A stretch of DNA of 33,060 nucleotides from Planctomycetota bacterium (GCA_017885385.1 JAFNGF010000023.1:1-33060), one strand, 5' to 3'. Counted from the first letter of the stretch, positions 9,052 to 19,156 are shown. Translations and numbers: made by a program. The notes: a model not told the origin generated them from the letters alone.

Positions 9052-10271
9052 CAGCTAATTTCCTCTGTCGGTTGCCTTACAGGGTGGAATTTGCTGCTCT
9101 GTTTCATTGCGATTGCTTTTTCAATAAGCTCGGAGATTTTTTCCACATGCGTATCCCAGCTATGTTGCCCGGCAATTTCAATTCGCTTTCGGGCCCGTTC
9201 CGGGGTATCGTTACGCAACTCCCATCGAATAGCGTCGGCAAATTGCTCCTTATTATAAGCAATGCTGATAACGTCGGAATACTGCTTTGTTTCTTCGATC
9301 GGAACTGAGACAATTGGTTTGCCGGAGGCCATATATTCAAACATTTTCAGTGGATTGCAGCATTTTATCCACTCGCTCATTATCCATTGCAGCAAACATA
9401 CATCGAAACACGCGCACAACTGGCGAACCTTTTCGTAAGGCATCCGACCTAAAAGGTGTACGTTTTTCAGCCGAGCCAACTCGGAGTAATCACCGCCGGT
9501 AATCTGGCCGGCAAATACAAACGAAACATCCCGCAACTGTCTGGCACAGTACAGCAGCAGTTCAATATCATTGTGCGCAGTCATCGTTCCGAAATATCCT
9601 GCAATTGGCCGGGGTACATTGGCCAATTCTTCAACCGGTTCACTCTTCTGTGCAGCCTCTTGGAACAGATCAAAATCTACTCCGTGCGGTATGTAGAACA
9701 CGTTTTCTCTCTGCGTCTGTTTCCTATCGTACAGTTCTTTGGACACACAGATCATCAAATCGCTCTCATCGGAAATGCGTTTTTCGCGTTGGTTCAACAA
9801 TAAGGAATTGCCTGTGTAGGAATCGCTGGCAAACAGGTCAGAGACATGATATACCTTCAGCGTAGAATTGAACCAGCTCATCATGTTGGCTGCACGGATG
9901 TTCTCCAGCCAAAGTATCGGTTCCGATATCCCGATACGCCAACAAGCTGTTTTTAGCTGTAGTTTAAGCAGAGAATTGTTAAGAATATCTACTATCTTTC
10001 TGCCCTGGAGGGGAATGAAGATAGGGCTGAATACGTAGAGGTTCTTTTCCGGCTGGCGCAGACACTTGGCGATGCTCTTCACCTTTCTGCCGATTCGCGC
10101 CACGAATCCCTTTTTGCCCTTTGCCGCTCTGACCATATCGGAACCGAAAGGATTTATGTAGAGAACCCTGTTGCTTTTGGCAAATCTCCGCATCAAGTGC
10201 GTAGTGCAACTAGGGTTCATACCCCACCAGTCACTTGGGGCAAAACATATTATGTTATAGTCTGATAACAC
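9051..10271 (-). CDS. Glycosyltransferase family 1/4 (GT-B)
   Basis: IPHGVDFDLF, IAGYFGTMTAHNDIELL, VHLLGRMPYEKV, NPLKMFEYMASGKPIVS: GT-B C-terminal motifs. Confidence 0.85.
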   Translation of the reverse strand: MLSDYNIICFAPSDWWGMNPSCTTHLMRRFAKSNRVLYINPFGSDMVRAAKGKKGFVARIGRKVKSIAKCLRQPEKNLYVFSPIFIPLQGRKIVDILNNSLLKLQLKTACWRIGISEPILWLENIRAANMMSWFNSTLKVYHVSDLFASDSYTGNSLLLNQREKRISDESDLMICVSKELYDRKQTQRENVFYIPHGVDFDLFQEAAQKSEPVEELANVPRPIAGYFGTMTAHNDIELLLYCARQLRDVSFVFAGQITGGDYSELARLKNVHLLGRMPYEKVRQLCACFDVCLLQWIMSEWIKCCNPLKMFEYMASGKPIVSVPIEETKQYSDVISIAYNKEQFADAIRWELRNDTPERARKRIEIAGQHSWDTHVEKISELIEKAIAMKQSSKFHPVRQPTEEIS

Positions 10272-10294
10272 TGCGGTCGATCTTCTATGTTTAT

Positions 10295-11665
10295 CTAATG
10301 GTGCTCCGCCATGACAAAAGAGAGGAACTTGCCGCTCGGCGTCTGGTTTATTTGACGAGTCGGTCGAATGCTGAGGTTGAATTCATCGGGGAGCTCTCTT
10401 TCCAACAATTCGCGGAGTTGTTGCGCGTGCTTCTCCGAGAAACCCTCAGCCGGGACATACTCCAGCACGACATCACTGGCGCTCTCCTGAATGACCTGTC
10501 CGGCCAGTACCGGCATCTCGTACATCCCATACAGCACATGGGCAAGGAGGCACTCAATCGCCGTCGCCCCCAAACGCCTGCCGGAGGGCGTGACCATGGC
10601 ATCGCTCTCACGTCCTACAATACGAGCAATCATGGGGAAGTGACGTCCGCAAGGACACTCTTCATCGCTGGGGAGAACAAGGTCGCCCATCTTATACCGG
10701 ATGAGGGGCATGGCCATGTTCCAAAACCCCGTCGCGATGATCTGACAGCAGTCCTCGTTCGGCGGATCCGCCCGCTCCAACTCGGTCAGTCCGTACTCAG
10801 GCAGAATATGGTAACGACCATGCTCACACGTGTGTATGTAGCATACACGCTCTGCACTGCCGTAGAAATCAAAAACAGGGCAATCAAAGGCTTCTGAGAT
10901 AACTTGCCTCTTGCCATCGTCGAGGGTCTCCGCAGTGGTCAGGACACACTTCAGTGGCAGGCGTATACCCTTCTGCAGACACCCTCTGCCCAAGACAGAT
11001 GCCGCCGACGGATAGGCCACCAGCACCTTGACGCCGTAACAGCGCATGGCATCCACAAATGTTGGCACAACATCCGGTGACAGGTGAAACGCCGACAGCG
11101 TTAACTCCTTCATGCTTGCATCGTAGACATAAGGCTTATGCAGTTTCTCGCTTGGGGAGGCAACGACACGGCCCATCATGTAGGCCACGCTGTCCCTACG
11201 ACCCACACTCGCCCAGTCGAATTGCCGTCGGACGAATGCGTGTTCGTTTCCTATCGAAAACAAATCGCGCCTTAACGGCACCGGCAATCCTGTCGTCCCA
11301 CCGGTGTGGGCGGTATTGAGTAGGAACTGCGGATACCGGCAGGAGACAATACCATCGCCGATTTCCTTGAGGTCCTTCTTGCTGATGATGGGGAACCGCC
11401 GGATATCCTCCAGTTCCCGGATGTCCTGCGGGTGAATCCCCAGCACGTCCATCTTGCCCCGCCAGTAGGGCACGGTCCTGTAGGCGTGCGCGACCACCTT
11501 CTTCAGCAGCGACAACTGGATCTCACGCAATTGCTCAGGCTTATACCACTGTGTCTTGCTCAACCACCGCCGACGGACCCAAAACGTACCTGTGTACCTT
11601 TTGACCAAGAGAGTCTTACAACCACGGAGTGTTGCCTTGACGTCTCTAAGCGTTCGAATGTACAT
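10295..11665 (-). CDS. Adenylate-forming ligase, phenylacetate-CoA ligase (PaaK)/CapK-like
   Basis: P-loop TAHTGGTTGLPVPL; VFDFYGSAERV; IRYKMGDLV...CPCGRHFPMIARIVGRESDAMVTPSGRR. Start taken at ATG 11665 (MYIRTLRD...); ORF track extends to 11731. Confidence 0.82.
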   Translation of the reverse strand: MYIRTLRDVKATLRGCKTLLVKRYTGTFWVRRRWLSKTQWYKPEQLREIQLSLLKKVVAHAYRTVPYWRGKMDVLGIHPQDIRELEDIRRFPIISKKDLKEIGDGIVSCRYPQFLLNTAHTGGTTGLPVPLRRDLFSIGNEHAFVRRQFDWASVGRRDSVAYMMGRVVASPSEKLHKPYVYDASMKELTLSAFHLSPDVVPTFVDAMRCYGVKVLVAYPSAASVLGRGCLQKGIRLPLKCVLTTAETLDDGKRQVISEAFDCPVFDFYGSAERVCYIHTCEHGRYHILPEYGLTELERADPPNEDCCQIIATGFWNMAMPLIRYKMGDLVLPSDEECPCGRHFPMIARIVGRESDAMVTPSGRRLGATAIECLLAHVLYGMYEMPVLAGQVIQESASDVVLEYVPAEGFSEKHAQQLRELLERELPDEFNLSIRPTRQINQTPSGKFLSFVMAEHH

Positions 11666-11818
11666 GTCAACCCTCTTCTTGGCAGAGAAGCCTAATGGGC
11701 TAGACCTTGTTCTTCCCGACTCACGTAGCACTGCCGGGCATTGAGCGGCCCTGCTGGCTGACTCAACTCCACCCTTGTGGGATCGTCCCTCTCGATCTCT
11801 GATTTTCCAAATAGGAGT

Positions 11819-12739
11819 CTAACGAAAACTGAACGGATAGCCGAGAAGCGTCATGAGAAGCTCAATACCTCTCCTGGCTGTCTGCAGGTTGTGATCAAGG
11901 ACTGGGTTCAGACCCACGAGATCGATGGATACGACACGGCAGTGGGACGCAATCTGATGACAGATGTAGGCTGCCTCTCTCATATTGAATCCATAAGGTG
12001 AGGGCAGACCTACTCCAGGCGCCACGGTCTCGTGCAAAGAATCAAGATCGAGACTGACATGTACACCATCTGTCTGATCTGTAACGGTTCGTAAACACTC
12101 CCTGACAGTATTGGCTAATCCTTGTTCAATCACATCGAAAAGCGTGAACATGCGTATCCTGTGGTGGTTGACAAAATCAGCTTCACCCGGATCGATATCA
12201 TGCACCCCCAGGAGACAGATGTTCTTGACGTCGACCTTGGGACCGGGTTTTCCAATGTTGACCAGCAGACTCGGTCCAAAGCCGGTAATAATCGCAACGG
12301 GCATGCCGTGCACGTTTCCAGAGGGCGATGTCTCTGGTGTATTCGCGTCTGGATGGGCGTCAATCCACAGACAACCTGCCCGGCATCCAGCCAAGGCAAC
12401 ACCCGCGAGACAGCCGATGGCAAGACTGTGATCTCCCCCCAGACATACGGGCGTTCGCTCCCTCTCGACAGAGTCTGCCACCACACGCGACAACCTCTCG
12501 CAGTAATCTGCAATTAAACCGACATTGTGAGCGGATGTACGGAGATACTCTGCGGAGGCAGAACACGACACGGAAGCAGGCAGGTCAATGTTGCCTATAT
12601 CGCGAAAACACAGTCCTCGTTGGCGGGCAACAGCGAAAAGGCCCGCCTCGCGGAAAGCATCGGGTCCCAACTTCAGACCGAGTTCTTTCACACCCAGATC
12701 TACGGGAACACCTATGAAATCGACATTCTCACATCGCAT
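11819..12739 (-). CDS. Arginase / ureohydrolase family protein
   Basis: CLGGDHSLAIG, LWIDAHPDANTP...GNVHGMPVA, HVSLDLDSLHETVAPGVGLPSPYG: the Mn-binding H, DxHxD and DxD motifs of ureohydrolases. Confidence 0.9.
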   Translation of the reverse strand: MRCENVDFIGVPVDLGVKELGLKLGPDAFREAGLFAVARQRGLCFRDIGNIDLPASVSCSASAEYLRTSAHNVGLIADYCERLSRVVADSVERERTPVCLGGDHSLAIGCLAGVALAGCRAGCLWIDAHPDANTPETSPSGNVHGMPVAIITGFGPSLLVNIGKPGPKVDVKNICLLGVHDIDPGEADFVNHHRIRMFTLFDVIEQGLANTVRECLRTVTDQTDGVHVSLDLDSLHETVAPGVGLPSPYGFNMREAAYICHQIASHCRVVSIDLVGLNPVLDHNLQTARRGIELLMTLLGYPFSFR

Positions 12740-12796
12740 TTGATGGCCGTCCAGACATGGCTATATGGAGGATTTCGTGTTTGGCCTGCCACTATT

Positions 12797-13954
12797 CTAC
12801 AGCAAGCTGGTCAATGGTGTGTACTCCAGTCGCTTCTTCTTAGCCGAGTATTCATGCGTGAGTTTTCCTCGGTGACACATCACGGCTTTTCGAAGACCCA
12901 GATCCTTTTCGATTGCCTGGTGAAATCCCGCACTGAGCAGCTTTATGTACGGGAACGTTGCGTCGGTCAGCAATCGCGTCGCGGTGACAGGTACAAGAGA
13001 GGGGATGTGATCAGGGTTGTAGTGAATCACCCCGTTTTCGACGTAGGTTTCTGTCAAGGAATCCGAAGACACACATGTTTCTGCAAGATCTTTGTCACAG
13101 GCAGTCGCATCGCAGAGTATACTGTTAGTAGTCATTTGCCCCAAGTCTTCCCGCCTGATTAGATACTCGCACTTTTCCTTCGGCAGCGTGGCCCGTCTGA
13201 CTGCTGCGAGGATCACAATATCCGCGGATGGCAGATGTTGTCTCAACGCCGCGGTTGACTTGTCAGGGTCTCCCTCATCAAATCTCACTACGTCTATCTG
13301 GCAATGCGACATGACCTCCGGGGAGACATATTGTGCGAGGCGTCGATTGAGCGTCTCGGGGTGTTTGTCCACAACCACAATACCAAAGCGATTCATGGCA
13401 AACACGTTGATGGCATTGCAGCCAATGTGCCCTGCGCCAACAACCATCGTTTTCGCACGCGGCCAGTGCCGAAGGTAGCTGCCACCGAGCATGCCCTTAT
13501 GCTCCACCAGAAGATTCATCGCCTTTCTTGCAAATGCGGCGCCGGTCAGTTCGCTCATGGGCTCAAGCAATGGGAGCCGCCTGTCTCGATCAACCCACTC
13601 GTATGCTATTCCAGTCACGCCGGTATCGACGATGTGTCTTATGTTCGCTGGTGCGATATTCTCATCGAAATGCAGATATGTGAACAGAACGTGCTCGGGC
13701 CCGTAGAAGGCGCATTCAGTCGGCAACGGGCACTTGACTTTCAGAATCAGTTCGGATCTCTTATACAATTCCTCTTGGGAGACGATCCGAGCCCCAGCTT
13801 GCTCGTAGTCACTATCCGCGAATCCAGCCTTCAATCCGGCTGTCTCCTCAACGGAGACGCTGTGGCCCATGGCAACCAACTCAGATACATGATCAGGCCG
13901 TAAGGCCACACGTCCTTCGTCGCGCTTTGTCTCTTTTGGCACTCCTATTTTCAT
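12797..13954 (-). CDS. Alanine dehydrogenase / PNT family oxidoreductase (divergent)
   Basis: MKIGVPKETKRDEGRVALRPDHV, LILKVKCP, LFTYLHFDEN, AYEWVDRD, Rossmann VVGAGHIGCNA...VVVDKHPE, C-terminal VIHYNPDHIPSLVPVTATRLLTDATFPYI. Start taken at 13954 (MKIGV). Confidence 0.83.
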   Translation of the reverse strand: MKIGVPKETKRDEGRVALRPDHVSELVAMGHSVSVEETAGLKAGFADSDYEQAGARIVSQEELYKRSELILKVKCPLPTECAFYGPEHVLFTYLHFDENIAPANIRHIVDTGVTGIAYEWVDRDRRLPLLEPMSELTGAAFARKAMNLLVEHKGMLGGSYLRHWPRAKTMVVGAGHIGCNAINVFAMNRFGIVVVDKHPETLNRRLAQYVSPEVMSHCQIDVVRFDEGDPDKSTAALRQHLPSADIVILAAVRRATLPKEKCEYLIRREDLGQMTTNSILCDATACDKDLAETCVSSDSLTETYVENGVIHYNPDHIPSLVPVTATRLLTDATFPYIKLLSAGFHQAIEKDLGLRKAVMCHRGKLTHEYSAKKKRLEYTPLTSLL

Positions 13955-14380
13955 TCGGTTCACCTCAGAAAGACCACCGGCCAAACCCCACGGCGACAAT
14001 CACAACCGAGATTCGGGCAACCCAGCAGCATACGTTCCTCTTGACAAATCATTCTTGGTCGATGACAGAAACAGACTCCCATTACTCATTCGCTCATATG
14101 AAAGACCTCACTCACGAAACTTATGTTCCCCATCCCTCTCGCGAGGCGACGCGAGCCCCGCGCGGACCGACCGCACCGGTACCTGTAAAACAAAGAATAC
14201 GCCGGTCGATAATGCAAAACCAACTTTCAACACGGTGTCATCTCCTAAAAGCTACCATTATGTTTCCAAACGTTTCCACCACTGAATAAGCCATTCACGT
14301 GCACAACTTCAACCAGGCAACACACACAATACGTCTGCCTTTCCACCGAAGACTATAACCTTGTATTACCTGTGAGGGTG

Positions 14381-15568
14381 CTACCGATCCTCGCGAATGA
14401 AGGCCACAACTTTTTCAGCAATAAACGCAATGTGTTCGGAATTTAGCTGTGGGTGCACAGGCAGTGCTAAAATATGGTCTTTGAGAAAACAGGCATCTGG
14501 AAACTCGTCCCAAGGGAGAGCCGGGTGATACCCAGCCCACCATTCTATAGCAGCGATGGACAGTTCGTTGAGCTTTCGGTACAAGTAGACACGGTTTTTA
14601 ACAATCACGGGAAAATACAGTGGACAGACACCTTCGGGCAGTGTCTTGAAAAGAGGTTCTATCCCTTTGGCTTCAGCTAACATATTCAGCAATAGTGTAA
14701 AGTTATTTCGCCGTTTGGTTACTATCGTTGTGATGTCGAAAGTCTTTAGCAGGCGTTTAGTTAATCTGGAGATAGCTTTATCCGTGAAATCTTCGTCGTA
14801 ATAAAAGCTTTTGGGCACATCAGGCGGCAGAGCCTGGTGCGGGGGTTCCATATATCTTGTGTACGCCTGATATCTTTCCAACAATGGCCAGAACAGTGGA
14901 AACAATCTTGTGCCGGAAGCCGAGCGCAAAGAGTTTCTTTTCAGGAGTGATAGTGTCTCCTTTGCTACTAGTGAGAACGGTGCCCGGTGAAGCTCCCAAT
15001 CGTTTTTTGCAAGGTCTGTGCTGTTGATTACAAGTGCCCCACCATCTGGAACAGGCAACGACTTTGGAAAGCTGAAGATTGATATATCGCCTGTTGAGCC
15101 AAGTTTAGTTGAGCCATCACGACTGAATAACGCCAATGCACAATCTTCGATAAGGTATATATTTCTGTCTATGCAAAGTCTTCTAATCTCATTTATCGGC
15201 TGTGGAAAGCCAAAGTAGTGGGTTACATATACGGCCCTGGTTCTCTTGGTGATACGGCTTTGGAGATCAGCAAGGTCAATCAGGCCTGACTTTTGGACAC
15301 GGTAAAGAACCACTGAAACACCATAAGTAACCAGTGGGTCAATTTCTGCTCCACAGTTGTATGCAGGAACCAGGACCTCGGTCTCTGGCGATAGATGGAG
15401 AAACTCACATGCCCGACGAATAGCGGTTCTGCCTCTGTGCACATAATATATCCGCCCTTTGGGCAACCATGTAGTTGCACTATGTTTGGAGTGTTGACCA
15501 GCCAATGAAATAAGACTAAAAGAATGATGTCCACAGTATAATATGTTTGTCTCTTCCTGCATTATCAT
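14381..15568 (-). CDS. DegT/DnrJ/EryC1/StrS family PLP-dependent aminotransferase
   Basis: RTAIRRACEFL...VLVPAYNCGAEIDPLV...VYVTHYFGFPQPINEIR...LIEDCALALFSRDG...STGDISIFSFPKSLPVPDGGALV (PLP lysine in SFPK). Confidence 0.87.
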   Translation of the reverse strand: MIMQEETNILYCGHHSFSLISLAGQHSKHSATTWLPKGRIYYVHRGRTAIRRACEFLHLSPETEVLVPAYNCGAEIDPLVTYGVSVVLYRVQKSGLIDLADLQSRITKRTRAVYVTHYFGFPQPINEIRRLCIDRNIYLIEDCALALFSRDGSTKLGSTGDISIFSFPKSLPVPDGGALVINSTDLAKNDWELHRAPFSLVAKETLSLLKRNSLRSASGTRLFPLFWPLLERYQAYTRYMEPPHQALPPDVPKSFYYDEDFTDKAISRLTKRLLKTFDITTIVTKRRNNFTLLLNMLAEAKGIEPLFKTLPEGVCPLYFPVIVKNRVYLYRKLNELSIAAIEWWAGYHPALPWDEFPDACFLKDHILALPVHPQLNSEHIAFIAEKVVAFIREDR

Positions 15569-15642
15569 TAGTTCTCAAAGATTCCTGAAGGCGGCCGTTT
15601 GATTACTTTGTACTGAGCAAATAATGCTTAGGGAACCCCTAC

Positions 15643-16767
15643 CTACGTACTTTCGCGGCGTAGGTTGGGAATACACATTTTTTTCTTGATTTTGTAGGGT
15701 AAACCTGTGGCTGAGCGCCAGCCGCAGGATAGAAAGTTGAAGCTCTTATGCACCGAGTAAATAAAGGGCTGGCATACACGTATGTAATGCCCGAGGCCAT
15801 ACACAGGCTGTGGGCTGAACTTTTTTTTGAATTCATAGACGAGGTACTTCTCATTAGATGGATCGGCGTTATCTGCGTAGCCTTCTACATCCAACCAGGA
15901 ACACCCTTTCTCTTTTGCCCATTTTATACCCGACCACCATAGCACCGGTCCTATGGACAGGTTTGAGAGTTCTCTGAGAGGCTTCGGTGCAACTACATAG
16001 CGCGCCGTATGAGCTGTCGTGGGTCCTCTGACTATCCAAAGCCCGCCAAGGAACATCTCTCCACCGAAAGCGTTCAAAAGAACACCGAGTTGTCGCTTTT
16101 CGAGTATGTGTTGAAAAGTTGCCTTAAATTCATCATAGGAGACTGGTATGATGCCACGTTCTCGATTCATACGATCGAGATACCGAAAAAACGTTTGAGC
16201 TTCGTCTATACTGCCTGCGGCCCGGATCGCCACATTTTGCCTTTCCGCCCGGCGAATCTCCCTGCGCGCGCTTTTGGAAAATGAACAGAAGATATCGTCG
16301 TCACTACGGCGAATATCCACCAAGCCGGTCGAATAACCGCTATCAGTTGTGGGGGCATCTGCCGAATAACCTAACTCGTCGAGAACTGCTACAACATCGT
16401 GTGCCTCCGGGAAAATCCAATACGGTGAGACGCAAATCCTGCCGACCATGAGAGATTTAAACAGTGGTTCGATCCCCCAGAGGAACTCCTTTGCCCACCC
16501 AGGCTCGTCGAAAATTGGTCCACGCTGGCAAATGGCCTCGAAAGAGAATCGGCGGCTCCAAAGAAAGGGGTGAATACTAAAAACTCCCGCACATACAATG
16601 GTACCGTCCGATTCTCCATATATATAAATGGGAATTCTACCCTTTGCTCGCTCCACCTGACCAAACAGAAAATGCTGTCGCGGATGAGCGTGCCGGCATT
16701 TGCACCAGAACTGTTCCCACCGACTTTTTTGGGTTTGGTCTAATTCATAACAAGAATGTAACTTCAT
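15643..16767 (-). CDS. FemAB-like / GNAT-fold acyl- or aminoacyl-transferase
   Basis: FSKSARREIRRAERQNVAIR, FFRYLDRMNRERGI, AHTARYVVAPKPLRELSNLSIGPVLWWSGIKWAKEKGCSWLDVEGYADN: FemAB/lipid II:glycine transferase-like architecture. Confidence 0.75.
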   Translation of the reverse strand: MKLHSCYELDQTQKSRWEQFWCKCRHAHPRQHFLFGQVERAKGRIPIYIYGESDGTIVCAGVFSIHPFLWSRRFSFEAICQRGPIFDEPGWAKEFLWGIEPLFKSLMVGRICVSPYWIFPEAHDVVAVLDELGYSADAPTTDSGYSTGLVDIRRSDDDIFCSFSKSARREIRRAERQNVAIRAAGSIDEAQTFFRYLDRMNRERGIIPVSYDEFKATFQHILEKRQLGVLLNAFGGEMFLGGLWIVRGPTTAHTARYVVAPKPLRELSNLSIGPVLWWSGIKWAKEKGCSWLDVEGYADNADPSNEKYLVYEFKKKFSPQPVYGLGHYIRVCQPFIYSVHKSFNFLSCGWRSATGLPYKIKKKMCIPNLRREST

Positions 16768-16809
16768 GCAGCTCTCTTGACCGACCTAGTATCAAAAATT
16801 GATGTCGTT

Positions 16810-18093
16810 TTACGAGAAAAGTATTTGGGACTTTATCCATGCTTTCCAACGAGGCCCTCGTTCAAAAGGCAAACGCGGCGCAATCCTGCGAAACCATATC
16901 TTATTATAGCATACGTCGAGCAGCCAAAAAAGTCCCCGACAAATGTATATCCGCATAATTGCGGACATTCCCGACCTAAAAATTAGGATACAGTGTATTG
17001 GAAGAGTCTCGCCGCCGAGATGCAATTTGTGCTCATACATGCCCTGCATACTGTCTATATACTTTGCATTCTCCTCTATGGCTTTTTTAACCTGCTCGAC
17101 GAGAATAACCTTTCCTAAATCCAGATTGGCAACTGCCTGCGACACCAGGCGGGCATCCAAAAATGAATGGTATCTGTCTGCGAATTTGTAGCAATACTTA
17201 TACCCCACGGGCGTGTCCCCCAGCCTAACTTCCAAAAGTCTCAGGCGATTGCGCTTTAGTTGAACAGCGGCAACTTCCCGATGAAAATGGTGAGCATTGG
17301 GCCAATCCTGAAAATGCCCTCCTTTCCCTACACCGTGCCATCGTGCTTCATGCATTTGCACAAAGTTGTCAAAAAGTTCTGGAAAATTTTCCTGCGAAGC
17401 AAAGGTTGAAATCAGTTCCTTGCCCTCGGAATTGATTGCTTTGTAGCTTCTCCTAATGTTGTATCTTTGCTGCTTCGGCAGCCTGGCGATATAATCTTCC
17501 CAGCTGCCTGCCAATTTGAAGTATGTCTGGACACCACATTTTTTCTCCTGAACGTTGTAACCATTCCCAAGTATTTCCTTACACAGACACCCAACTTTTT
17601 CGCATTTATTCTTACCAAATAGACCGGCGAAGGGGCCCAAACATAGCACGTCCCAACGGTAGTGGGAAACCAACTCACAGAGAAAGATCCGCAGAACTTC
17701 GTGCAGAAAATCATTGTGTATAGGCAAACTTACTGTAACAAGCGTAAAATCTGTTCCGACAAGCTTGATTGCTCGCACACAAGCCGGCCCAAGCCATATT
17801 TTCTCCAAAAAGACCGGAATAATCCCAACCAACGTAGATTCGTGGCGGAAGATAAAAACCCTCACGTGTCGTTTTCCACCATAGTACTTCCACCATGTCC
17901 TGCACCAATCATAAGTGAGAAATACTTCACCACCGACGGCTTCTATGAAATCGTCCCATTCCTGCTGCATCGGTGCCAGTTCATCAAGGCTCTCAAACAC
18001 CTCCGCTGCGATATGTTTTTCACATGGACTATCTATATCGGTGCTACGTCCGCATCCAACGGGTGCCCTTTCTTCTCGCCAGAGGTTCTGCAT
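16810..18093 (-). CDS. GNAT-fold acetyltransferase, CelD/BioF2-like
   Basis: WDDFIEAVGGEVFLTYDWCRTWWKYYGGKRHVRVFIFRHESTLVGIIPVFLEK; RLPKQQRYNIRRSYKAI; LLEVRLGDTPVGYKYCYKFADRYHSFLDA. Confidence 0.8.
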   Translation of the reverse strand: MQNLWREERAPVGCGRSTDIDSPCEKHIAAEVFESLDELAPMQQEWDDFIEAVGGEVFLTYDWCRTWWKYYGGKRHVRVFIFRHESTLVGIIPVFLEKIWLGPACVRAIKLVGTDFTLVTVSLPIHNDFLHEVLRIFLCELVSHYRWDVLCLGPFAGLFGKNKCEKVGCLCKEILGNGYNVQEKKCGVQTYFKLAGSWEDYIARLPKQQRYNIRRSYKAINSEGKELISTFASQENFPELFDNFVQMHEARWHGVGKGGHFQDWPNAHHFHREVAAVQLKRNRLRLLEVRLGDTPVGYKYCYKFADRYHSFLDARLVSQAVANLDLGKVILVEQVKKAIEENAKYIDSMQGMYEHKLHLGGETLPIHCILIFRSGMSAIMRIYICRGLFWLLDVCYNKIWFRRIAPRLPFERGPRWKAWIKSQILFS

Positions 18094-18096
18094 TTG

Positions 18097-19137
18097 TTAG
18101 ACCCGTACTTTTTTTAGTAGACGGTGTGCCCCCTCGGCTGCATGCCAAAGCCTCTCGACGATAGAGTTCTTGTACATCTCGAAAGCTCCCAGGTAAAAAG
18201 TCTCGTCGCCACCCATACGTTTCTTGAAACGATATCCGTCGGGATTCCTGTCTGGGTCAACGCCGCCTAGATCATAACGTTCCATGCCCAAGCTCTTCGC
18301 TATAAGATATGCTCTCCACCAAAGTAAATACGACGTCCCGCAACTCAGCCCAGTTTCATTGCTTGCTGTTAGTATTGGCACCGCGGTAGTGCCGAAATGA
18401 GTAGTAGCATGAGCTGTTATGGGCTGACCGTCGTAATATGCAATAAGGACTATTGCTTTGTCGTTTTGTGCCAGCATCTGCTGTGTCTTGGCGTACTCCG
18501 CGGAATCAACTCCCTCGAAACCCTTCCGTTCTTTTGCCCCGGCATACAAATTTTCAAGTATTTCGAAGAATTCATGGCTGGTTCCCTGCCTTACCTCAAT
18601 CAGCATTTTTTCTGCCTTTTTGAGGATCCTTCGACTTTCCCGGTGAATCCTGGCGAGTATTTCTTCCTCAGGCTCTTTCAGCGATACTATAAACGTGCGG
18701 TAAGGAGCGACCCTTTGGTTTTTCTTGAATCCGCTGAATTCCAGCAAGCCTCCAATTTTTTCCCCAACCTCATCATTGCGCAAATTGGGCACGACCCTCA
18801 AAACGTTTATACTCATGTGCGAACACGAATCTCGCAACTGCTTTAGTGCATCGGGTAAACAGTCCAACTCGCCGCGTTCTCGCAGCATCAGCGGCCCAGA
18901 CTGCACATAACCGATTCTAATGCCGAGGGGCCTTATGGCCTTTATACGCAAATGACACATCAACACTGCTTCGCCATTCTCGTCCTTGATGATTATTCTC
19001 CTAACTTCTTGGCGGTCACTCTCGGCGCGCACCTGCTGATATGCCCAGGTTTGGTATATGCTATAGTCGACAAAACCGTGAGCGTATTGCTCCCATTGTT
19101 GAGCATCTATACTATCAATCAATATGGTGTAGTCCAT
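18097..19137 (-). CDS. FemAB-like / GNAT-fold transferase
   Basis: YSIYQTWAYQQVRAESD, RIHRESRRILKKAEK, VLIAYYDGQPITAHATTHFGTTAVPILTASNETGLSCGTSYLLWWRAYLIAKSLGMERYDLGGVDPD. Confidence 0.8.
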   Translation of the reverse strand: MDYTILIDSIDAQQWEQYAHGFVDYSIYQTWAYQQVRAESDRQEVRRIIIKDENGEAVLMCHLRIKAIRPLGIRIGYVQSGPLMLRERGELDCLPDALKQLRDSCSHMSINVLRVVPNLRNDEVGEKIGGLLEFSGFKKNQRVAPYRTFIVSLKEPEEEILARIHRESRRILKKAEKMLIEVRQGTSHEFFEILENLYAGAKERKGFEGVDSAEYAKTQQMLAQNDKAIVLIAYYDGQPITAHATTHFGTTAVPILTASNETGLSCGTSYLLWWRAYLIAKSLGMERYDLGGVDPDRNPDGYRFKKRMGGDETFYLGAFEMYKNSIVERLWHAAEGAHRLLKKVRV

Positions 19138-19156
19138 TCTAACGGTCCCCCGGAAC

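Noticed and set aside
10235-10897. 220-aa plus-strand ORF
   Set aside because: Antisense to the PaaK-like ligase and the GT start; composition-driven open frame.
12111-13903. Several long plus-strand ORFs (12111, 12122, 12328, 12527, 13304) opposite the arginase and AlaDH-like genes
   Set aside because: No recognisable family motifs; expected antisense open frames in GC-rich coding DNA, while the minus-strand frames have clear catalytic motifs.
13955-14380. Short GC-rich inverted segments (CGACCG...CGGTCG) upstream of the AlaDH-like gene
   Set aside because: Arms of only about 6 bp; not distinguishable from chance.
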